This document shows positions 1 through 4,690 of a DNA stretch of 6,645 nt, piece after piece (the first letter of the stretch is position 1; each line of letters starts with the position of its first letter). The stretch is from Elusimicrobiota bacterium (lineage in GTDB: Bacteria; Elusimicrobiota; Elusimicrobia; UBA1565; UBA9628). The notes below the pieces were generated by a model. That model saw only the letters and a program-made list of their open reading frames with translations. It searched no databases and was not told where the DNA came from. The stretch is from positions 1 through 6,645 of the forward strand of contig JAHFCD010000132.1 in the NCBI GenBank assembly GCA_023249695.1. The letters run 5' to 3'. Made by a program: the position numbers and the translations under genes.

Positions 1-242
1 TCGGCGGCGGCCTGCGCGAGCGTGCGCAGCGGCTCGGGGCCCTCGACGAGCGCCGCGTCGTCCGCGTCGCCGGCGGACGCGACCGGAAGCCGGAAATCGG
101 CGGCGAGCTTGCGCACCGTGACGAAGGCGACGGCGCCGAGCGCCGCGACGACGGCGAAGGCGGCGGCGGCGCGCACGCGGCGGGCGCGGGCCTTCGGACG
201 GGCGACGACGCGATAGCGGCGGCGGGACGGTGGATTATTCAC
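1..242 (-). CDS. FtsQ-like bitopic cell-division protein, N-terminal part (runs off left edge)
   Basis: The reading frame opens with GTG at 242-240, overlaps the murB stop codon by 8 bases, and stays open for 80 codons to the window edge. It begins with a very basic cytoplasmic tail of about 30 residues (PSRRRYRVVARPKARARR). A single hydrophobic helix follows at about residues 33-52 (AAAAFAVVAALGAVAFVTV), then the start of an outer segment (RKLAADFRLPV...ALVEGPEPLRTLAQ). A short basic tail, one transmembrane helix and a periplasmic domain directly downstream of murB match the usual place and layout of FtsQ/DivIB, the bitopic divisome protein that links FtsB/FtsL to septal wall synthesis. The POTRA domain that would prove this lies mostly outside the window, so the assignment rests on topology and synteny. 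Another small bitopic protein is possible. Confidence 0.55.
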   Translation of the reverse strand, partial: MNNPPSRRRYRVVARPKARARRVRAAAAFAVVAALGAVAFVTVRKLAADFRLPVASAGDADDAALVEGPEPLRTLAQAAA

Positions 243-1128
243 CGACGATCCTCATCTCGAGCTCGAGCTTCACGCCGCTGGCCGCGCGGACCCGCTCCGA
301 GATGAGGTCGACGAGAGCGAGGACATCGGAGGCCTTGGCCCCGGCGAAGTTCTCGATGAAATTGGCGTGCATCGGGGAGACGCGCGCGCCGCCGACGGCA
401 TGGCCTTTCAAGCCCAATTGCTCGATCATTTGCGCGGCGAAACGACCGGGTGGATTTTTAAAAGTAGAGCCAACATTAAAGGTATGGATGGGCTGGGTTT
501 GAAGACGCTTCTGCTGCTGCCTGGCGACGACGGCCATTATATCAGCTTTGACACCGCGCTTCAACCGCAGCAACGCCGATAAAATGAGAGAATTTCCTAA
601 ATTACTAGAACGATAATTGAAGATCAGCGCGCCGCGGACGAGCGTTCGCGGCTTGCCGTCCGCGTCGAGCGTCTCGACCTCCTCCACGAACGGGCCGATC
701 TCCCCGTCGCGCGTGCCGGCGTTCATGACCAGAGCTCCGCCGACCACGCCGGGCACGCCCACGATCGGCTCGAGCCCCGTGAGCCCCCTCTCCGCGCAGC
801 TCACCACCAGCTGCGGCACGCGCGCCGCCGCGCCCGCGCGGACGAGTTCCGGCCCGGGAAATTCGAGCTTCTCGAACTCGCCGCCGAGCGCCAGCACGAG
901 GCCGCGCACGCCGCCGTCGCGGACGAGGAGGTTCGAGCCCCAGCCGAGAAAAAACACCGGCACCTTCGCCGCGTGCGCGATCTTCAGCGCCGCGGAGGCC
1001 TGGGCGCGCGTGCTCGCCGTGACATAGGCGTCCGCGGGCCCGCCGATCTTGAAGCTCGTGTGCTTCGCGAGCGGCTCATTGCGAAGCGGCGACAGCCCCA
1101 CCCGCTCCAGCTCCGCGATCCAGTCCAT
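235..1128 (-). CDS. murB: UDP-N-acetylenolpyruvoylglucosamine reductase MurB
   Basis: MurB is the cytoplasmic FAD enzyme that reduces UDP-GlcNAc-enolpyruvate to UDP-MurNAc with NADPH, the second committed step of peptidoglycan synthesis. The 297-residue product has the family landmarks in order: SFKIGGPAD (25-33) and LGWGSNLLVRDGG (61-73) for FAD binding, GLEPIVGVPGVVGGALVMNAG (118-138), NYRSS (171-175) with the active-site Tyr-Arg, VGSTFKNPPG (219-228) with the proton-donor Ser221, VSPMHANFIEN (250-260), and a C-terminal LELEMRIVG (288-296) whose Glu291 fits the catalytic Glu. The short length and spacing fit the type II (Staphylococcus aureus-like) form. I chose ATG at 1128; an in-frame TTG at 1143 would add five residues but has no better ribosome site, and neither start has a clear Shine-Dalgarno. 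The gene is first in its operon, divergent from the gene at 1250, and overlaps the FtsQ-like gene. Codons for about residues 170-226 are unusually AT-rich. Confidence 0.95.
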   Translation of the reverse strand: MDWIAELERVGLSPLRNEPLAKHTSFKIGGPADAYVTASTRAQASAALKIAHAAKVPVFFLGWGSNLLVRDGGVRGLVLALGGEFEKLEFPGPELVRAGAAARVPQLVVSCAERGLTGLEPIVGVPGVVGGALVMNAGTRDGEIGPFVEEVETLDADGKPRTLVRGALIFNYRSSNLGNSLILSALLRLKRGVKADIMAVVARQQQKRLQTQPIHTFNVGSTFKNPPGRFAAQMIEQLGLKGHAVGGARVSPMHANFIENFAGAKASDVLALVDLISERVRAASGVKLELEMRIVGE

Positions 1129-1147
1129 GACCAAATTGAACAAAATA

Positions 1148-1217
1148 TGGTGTCAGGCCTAACGGTAGTGACAGTATTCGGTGCCCAACAATGTCACTAC
1201 CGTTAGGCCTGACACCA
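1148..1217. repeat. Perfect 26-bp inverted repeat with 18-nt loop (REP/MITE-like palindrome)
   Basis: The arms 1148-1173 and 1192-1217 are exact reverse complements; the core of the left arm reads TGTCAGGCCTAACGG. The loop is 1174-1191. The element fills most of the region between divergently transcribed murB and the gene at 1250. Pairing stops abruptly at both outer ends. There is no T-run on either side, and both flanking genes point away, so it is not a terminator for either. A long perfect palindrome in an intergenic gap suggests a dispersed REP-like or miniature transposable element, of the kind mobilised by Y1 (RAYT) transposases. A dimeric regulator site or an mRNA-leader hairpin are alternatives. 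No second copy lies in this window. Confidence 0.85.
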
Positions 1218-1237
1218 ATTTGAAACGAGCTTATGCT
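1209..1237 (+). promoter_or_regulatory. Candidate sigma70-type promoter for the rhomboid-fold gene
   Basis: CTGACA at 1209-1214 (five of six matches to TTGACA) and TATGCT at 1232-1237 (four of six matches to TATAAT) are separated by exactly 17 bases. The -35 box lies inside the right arm of the palindrome. Transcription would start near 1244, leaving only about six bases before the ATG at 1250, which agrees with the lack of a Shine-Dalgarno there. The match is by eye only. Confidence 0.4.
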
Positions 1238-1249
1238 ATTCTGCCCGCC

Positions 1250-1873
1250 ATGGACGGAGCCTGGGTGGACCGCCTCGAACGCCGGCTCGGATTTTTGGCC
1301 GTTCCCGGCCTGCCCGGCCTCCTGACCGCGATGACCGCGGCGGCCGCGCTGCTCGCCGCTTCCAAGCCCGAGTTCGTCGCGGCGCTCGATCTCGATCCGG
1401 ACGCGCTGCTCCGCGGCCAGGTCTGGCGCGCCGTCACCTTCCTGATCGTCCCGCCCCAGTCGAGCCTGCTCTGGATGCTGCTGTGGCTGGCGATGATCTT
1501 CGCCGTCCTGAGCGCGCTCGAGGCGGCCTGGGGCGAGTTCAAGCTCACCGTGTTCATCCTGATCGGCGCGCTGATGTCGACGGGCGCCGCGCTGATGACG
1601 GGGGCGGCCGGCGACAACGGTCCGGTGCATCTCGCGAACTTTCTCGCGTTCGCGCGCCTGGCGCCCGACCGGGAGGTGCTCGTGATGTTCGTCATCCCGG
1701 TCAAGCTCCGCTGGGTCGCCGCGGTGGCCGCGGCCCTCACCGCGATTCAACTTCTCGGCGGCGACAACGCCTCGCGCGCGCGCCTGCTCGCCGGCCTGTC
1801 GGCCTATCTCCTTTACTTCGCACCGGGCCATTGGCAGGACATCAAGCTCGCCTGGCGTCGGAGAGGGCTGTGA
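1250..1873 (+). CDS. Rhomboid-fold integral membrane protein, probably catalytically dead
   Basis: The 207-residue protein is very hydrophobic, with about six helices: roughly 21-38, 73-90, 98-118, 126-149, 155-170 and 177-192. The order of landmarks is that of rhomboids: GQVWRAVTFLIVP (56-68) fits the G-x-x-WR-x-x-T loop before helix 2, and LEAAWG (90-95) the E-x-x-x-G end of helix 2. FLAFARLAP (131-139) then fits the segment after the serine motif, and AYLLYF (185-190) the last helix. Active rhomboids cleave substrates in the membrane with a Ser-His dyad. Here the GxSG motif appears as GDNG (121-124), so Ser becomes Asn123, and the helix-6 His position appears to be Arg178. This suggests a pseudoprotease of the iRhom/Derlin kind that binds rather than cuts. 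An in-frame GTG at 1181 lies inside the palindrome and is less likely as a start. The stop overlaps the next ATG. The fold is an inference from pattern; the inactivity call depends on by-eye alignment. Confidence 0.7.
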   Translation: MDGAWVDRLERRLGFLAVPGLPGLLTAMTAAAALLAASKPEFVAALDLDPDALLRGQVWRAVTFLIVPPQSSLLWMLLWLAMIFAVLSALEAAWGEFKLTVFILIGALMSTGAALMTGAAGDNGPVHLANFLAFARLAPDREVLVMFVIPVKLRWVAAVAAALTAIQLLGGDNASRARLLAGLSAYLLYFAPGHWQDIKLAWRRRGL

Positions 1874-3426
1874 TGAACGCGCCGCTTCTGGCCGCGCTGC
1901 TCGCGGTCGCGCCCGCCCGCGCCGCGTCGGTGAAGTTGTTCTCGTTCGACGCGAAAGGCGCCGCGCTTGACGCGACCGGCCTGGCCGCGCGCCTCTCGCG
2001 CGCCGACGAGAAGACGCCCGATCTCGAGAAGCTCCCCCTCTGGGCCGTCCCGATCGACGGCAAGTCTCCGAAGCAGCGCGTCAAGCTGTCCCAGCAGGGC
2101 AAGCTCGTGCTCGCCACCTGGGAGAAGGCCGAGCGCGTCCGCTTCGACCTCGTCTGGCCCGTCGACGAGGACGGCTACAACGCGGTCGCCGCCGACAAGG
2201 GCGGCGCGGGCTACGGCGACGGCGAGCTCGTCTTTCTCGACGAGGAGATCGCGGTCACGCAGTACGCGCGCTTCAAGGAGTCGTGGAAGCGGCGCCTGAG
2301 CGACTGGCAGCCGCTGTACAAGCCCGGCAAGAAGGCGAAGGAGCTCGCCGACGCCGCGAAGGACGCCATGGCGGCCGCCGCGGGGCAGAAGGAGACGCCC
2401 GCGCGCGTCAAGGCGTATCAAGCGGCGCTGCAGGCGACCTCGCTCGCGTGGGAGAAGATGCTGTTCGAGCACGGCCTCCAGCACGCGCTCGACGAGCGCC
2501 GCGCCCCCGGCCTGCGCTTCGGCCTGACGCTCGACGAGAACCTGCTCAAGCGCCTCGACGATCTCGAGTGGATCGCCGAGGCCGTGCGCCGCTCCGGCGC
2601 CGACTGGGTGCGCCTCGTGTTCCGTCCGAACTCTGCGGACTTCCTGTATTCCTCACTGCGCTCGTTCAACGAGTATGACGGCGTCGTTGAGGAGCTGGCC
2701 AAAAACAAGATCAAGGTCATGGGCTGCGTGCTCGACGCCACCGCCTGGCCGAAGACGATGACGCCCGAGCTGTACGCGGAGCGCACGAAGAATCTCGTCC
2801 TCCACTTCCGCGGCAAGATCTCCAGCTGGGAGGTCGGCACCGAGCTCAACGGCGACTGGCTCGGGGGCGCCTCGGCGCCCTTCACCCCCGAGCAGGTCTA
2901 CCGCACCTACACGGCGGGGGTCGACAAGGTCAAGGAGCTCGACCCCGCGCTGGAGACGGTCGCGACCTTGTACGCGTGGGAGGAGACCGCCCCCGACCGC
3001 GACCACGCGCTGTCCGCCTGGCTTCCGGTCCAGGTCAAGCGCGGTTTCGGGCGGAACCTCGACGTCGTCGGCCTCAGCATCCAGCCCGAGGAAAATCCGC
3101 TTGGCATGGGCTTCGAGCGCGTCTTCGACGCGGTCGGCGACGCGATGCCCGGCCAGAAGCTGATGGTCTCGAGCCTCGGCTACGTCGAGAAGGAGGAGGT
3201 CAAGGGCTACTGGTGGCTGGCGCCCGACGACGTGGACGGCGCCCGCAAGGACCTCACGATCCTCTACGCCACCGCCTCCTGCGCGATGCCGCGCTCGCTG
3301 TGCGGCGGCTTTTGGTGGCAGACGCTCGACCAGATGCTCCCCCCCGGCCGCCGCCGAGCCACCGATCTTTACAAGGTCTGGCGGCGAACGCTGGATCAGC
3401 TCGGCAGGCGCGAAGAGAAGAATTAG
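1873..3426 (+). CDS. Secreted TIM-barrel protein, glycoside-hydrolase clan GH-A-like, atypical active site
   Basis: The 517-residue product starts with a short signal peptide (about 1-18, cleavage after APARA or APARAA), so it is exported. Residues 19-130 look beta-rich and 130-205 helical. From about 213 a (beta/alpha)8 barrel can be followed: DWVRLVF (244-250), IKVMGCVLD (280-288), ISSWEVGTELNG (316-327), ETVATLYAWE (361-370), LDVVGLSIQPEE (396-407), KLMVSSLGY (429-437) and CGGFWWQTLDQ (477-487). The W-E-V-G-T-E at strand 4 matches the W-x-x-x-N-E acid/base motif of clan GH-A glycosidases, with Glu324 the candidate and Thr323 in place of the usual Asn. At strand 7 the nucleophile Glu is expected at the S433/S434 position but is Ser. 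It may be a carbohydrate-binding pseudoenzyme or a divergent hydrolase. The ATG at 1873 overlaps the previous stop (TGATG), with a GGAGAGGG ribosome site at 1860-1867, so the two are probably cotranscribed. The substrate cannot be told. Confidence 0.7.
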   Translation: MNAPLLAALLAVAPARAASVKLFSFDAKGAALDATGLAARLSRADEKTPDLEKLPLWAVPIDGKSPKQRVKLSQQGKLVLATWEKAERVRFDLVWPVDEDGYNAVAADKGGAGYGDGELVFLDEEIAVTQYARFKESWKRRLSDWQPLYKPGKKAKELADAAKDAMAAAAGQKETPARVKAYQAALQATSLAWEKMLFEHGLQHALDERRAPGLRFGLTLDENLLKRLDDLEWIAEAVRRSGADWVRLVFRPNSADFLYSSLRSFNEYDGVVEELAKNKIKVMGCVLDATAWPKTMTPELYAERTKNLVLHFRGKISSWEVGTELNGDWLGGASAPFTPEQVYRTYTAGVDKVKELDPALETVATLYAWEETAPDRDHALSAWLPVQVKRGFGRNLDVVGLSIQPEENPLGMGFERVFDAVGDAMPGQKLMVSSLGYVEKEEVKGYWWLAPDDVDGARKDLTILYATASCAMPRSLCGGFWWQTLDQMLPPGRRRATDLYKVWRRTLDQLGRREEKN

Positions 3427-3441
3427 CGGCCCGTTTCTAAG

Positions 3442-3447
3442 TATAAT
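3442..3447 (+). promoter_or_regulatory. -10 box of the tRNA-Lys/tRNA-Glu transcription unit
   Basis: A perfect TATAAT lies 10 bases before the first base of tRNA-Lys, in an AT-rich gap following the stop codon of the barrel protein. Transcription would begin about four bases before the mature tRNA. I do not see a good -35 hexamer 16-18 bases upstream; that position falls on the last codons of the preceding gene. Confidence 0.6.
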
Positions 3448-3457
3448 GCTTTCTTCG

Positions 3458-3529
3458 GAGCCGGTAGCTCAGGGGTAGAGCATGTGCCTTTTAAGCATGG
3501 GGTCGTGGGTTCGATTCCCACCCGGCTCA
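3458..3529 (+). tRNA. trnK: tRNA-Lys (anticodon TTT)
   Basis: The 72-base sequence folds into a full cloverleaf. The acceptor stem is GAGCCGG with CCGGCTC, the D stem GCTC/GAGC, and the anticodon stem TGTGC/GCATG encloses the loop CTTTTAA, giving anticodon TTT at bases 34-36. The T arm is GTGGG-TTCGATT-CCCAC. Discriminator base A73 is at 3529. The 3' CCA is not encoded (CAG follows), so it must be added after transcription. It is first in a two-tRNA unit, 20 bases ahead of tRNA-Glu. Confidence 0.97.
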
Positions 3530-3549
3530 CAGTTTTCGATTTTCTTTTC

Positions 3550-3621
3550 GCCTCCTTCGTCTAACGGTTAGGACGCGGCCCTTTCAAGGCTGAAACACGA
3601 GTTCGATTCTCGTAGGGGGCA
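3550..3621 (+). tRNA. trnE: tRNA-Glu (anticodon TTC)
   Basis: The 72-base cloverleaf has acceptor stem GCCTCCT with AGGGGGC (one T-G pair), D stem GTCT/GGAC, and anticodon stem CGGCC/GGCTG around the loop CTTTCAA, giving anticodon TTC. The variable region is AAAC and the T arm ACGAG-TTCGATT-CTCGT. Discriminator A73 is at 3621, and CCA is not encoded. It follows tRNA-Lys after a 20-base AT-rich spacer without a terminator, so the two are most likely cut from one precursor. Confidence 0.97.
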
Positions 3622-3644
3622 TGTTTTCAGCGAGACGTATTCCG

Positions 3645-3682
3645 AGACGGGGACAGCCGAAAGGCCGTCCCCGTCTTTATTC
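3645..3682 (+). terminator. Terminator-like hairpin between tRNA-Glu and the cyclase gene
   Basis: AGACGGGGAC at 3645-3654 pairs perfectly with GTCCCCGTCT at 3667-3676. An A-C mismatch and an inner GCC/GGC stem, closed by a GAAA tetraloop (3659-3662), complete the hairpin. It is followed by a short T-rich run (TTTATT, ending at 3681). The stem is strong but the run is broken by an A, so termination may be partial. It ends one base before the cyclase ribosome-binding site. Confidence 0.75.
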
Positions 3683-3686
3683 AGGA
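3683..3686 (+). promoter_or_regulatory. Shine-Dalgarno of the cyclase gene
   Basis: AGGA lies five bases before the ATG at 3692 and supports that start. It sits directly after the terminator-like hairpin, so a transcript starting downstream of the hairpin has no room for a promoter. Confidence 0.6.
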
Positions 3687-3691
3687 TAAAC

Positions 3692-4690
3692 ATGCCCTCC
3701 AAGACACTGACGATCATGTTCACGGACATCAAGGGCTTCACCGCCCGCACGTCGGGCTCCTCGCGCGAAGGCATGCAGCAGCTGCTCACGGAACACGATC
3801 GGCTCCTGGCCCCCGCCTTCCGGCACCTCGGCGGCAACGTGGTCAAGACGATCGGGGACGCGTTCCTCGTCTGGTTCGACAGCCCGACGAACGCCGTCTT
3901 GTGCGGCCTCCTGATCCAGGAGGTGCTGCGGCAGCACAACGAAAGCGTGCCGGAAGCGGAACGCATCCATGTGCGCGTGGCGGTCAATCTCGGGGAAGTG
4001 GAGCTCATCGACGGAGACGTTCTCGGGGAGCCCGTCAACATCGCCGCCCGGCTCGAGGGCATCGCCGAGGCCGGCGAGGTCTGGTTCACGGAATCCGTCT
4101 ATCTCGCGATGAACCGGAAAGAGGTCCCGTCGACCAGCATCGGAGAACGCACCTTCAAGGGGATTCCTTATCCGGTGCGGGTCTATCGCGTCATCATCGA
4201 TCCCAATTCCGAGCACGTACGACGCCTGCGCGAATCGGTGACGGTGACGAAAAGCGGCGTCTCTATCTCGGGACTTCGCACCGGGGAGCTCTCGCCGCGG
4301 AGAAAATTTAAGGTCGCGGCCGCCATCGTCGGGCTTCTCGCCGCGGCGGCGGGGCTGCTCTTCGGTTTCGCGACGATGATGGAGCGCCTGGCCGTGGCCA
4401 ACGCGAAAAAACTCGCCGCACGCGGAGAGGCTAGCTCCGCCCTCGACATCATGGATGATGCGCTGCGGCACGCTCCGATGAGTCAGACTCTGCGCGCCGA
4501 GGCTATCCTGATCGCCAAGGGCCACGCGGCGAGCCTGGCGCGGAAAGGGAACCCAGGGGAGGCCCATGACTGGCTCGCTCGGGAGATCACGAAAAGATCC
4601 TACCTGGAATCCTTGATCTCGGAATTTCCCGAACTCGAGACGCGGGACCGGTCCACGAAGCCCCCGCGAGCCGCTCCGCCTTCTCCTTAG
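3692..4690 (+). CDS. Class III adenylate cyclase with C-terminal membrane helix and TPR-like tail
   Basis: The enzyme turns ATP into cyclic AMP and pyrophosphate. Residues 1-170 form the catalytic domain and carry every expected residue: Asp12 (FTDIKGFT) and Asp56 (TIGDAF) for the two metals, and Lys52 and Asp109 for adenine recognition. Asn116 and Arg120 (VNIAARLE) stabilise the transition state. The Lys/Asp pair points to ATP rather than GTP, and active homodimers are expected. A basic stretch (RRKFK, 203-207) precedes one membrane helix at about 208-228, so the cyclase faces the cytoplasm. Residues 234-310 lie outside the membrane and resemble two TPR-type helix pairs (KKLAARGEASSALDIMDDAL, then SLARKGNPGEAHDWL). 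The last 15 residues are Pro-rich. Most bacterial class III cyclases place the sensor before the catalytic domain, so this order is unusual. The 3' end overlaps the convergent gene by four bases. Confidence 0.93.
   Translation: MPSKTLTIMFTDIKGFTARTSGSSREGMQQLLTEHDRLLAPAFRHLGGNVVKTIGDAFLVWFDSPTNAVLCGLLIQEVLRQHNESVPEAERIHVRVAVNLGEVELIDGDVLGEPVNIAARLEGIAEAGEVWFTESVYLAMNRKEVPSTSIGERTFKGIPYPVRVYRVIIDPNSEHVRRLRESVTVTKSGVSISGLRTGELSPRRKFKVAAAIVGLLAAAAGLLFGFATMMERLAVANAKKLAARGEASSALDIMDDALRHAPMSQTLRAEAILIAKGHAASLARKGNPGEAHDWLAREITKRSYLESLISEFPELETRDRSTKPPRAAPPSP

Noticed and set aside
22..216. Small plus-strand open frame near the left edge
   Set aside because: It is antisense to the FtsQ-like frame and consists almost only of Ala, Ser, Thr and Arg, as expected for a GC-rich complement.
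235..622. Low-GC patch in murB as an inserted mobile element
   Set aside because: The reading frame, length and MurB motifs are continuous through the patch, so it is altered coding sequence and not an insertion.
1148..1217. Palindrome as a bidirectional terminator
   Set aside because: Both neighbouring genes are transcribed away from it and neither side has a T-run.
1181..1249. GTG start at 1181 for the rhomboid-fold protein
   Set aside because: The added 23 residues come from the palindrome's loop and right arm and precede the predicted promoter; the ATG at 1250 begins the natural protein.
1076..1831. Minus-strand open frame of 251 codons opposite the rhomboid-fold gene
   Set aside because: It would read through the palindrome and the murB start, and has a shadow-type Arg/Glu/His/Gly composition; the plus-strand frame gives clean membrane helices.
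1483..1872. Upstream extension of the barrel protein to an ATG at 1483
   Set aside because: The extra 130 residues lie out of frame over the rhomboid-fold gene and would bury the signal peptide. The ATG at 1873 has a ribosome site and is followed at once by a signal peptide.
3339..3345. Run of seven C as a possible frameshift in the barrel gene
   Set aside because: Barrel strand 8 before the run and a plausible amphipathic C-terminal helix after it are in the same frame, with a normal stop; nothing suggests a disrupted gene.
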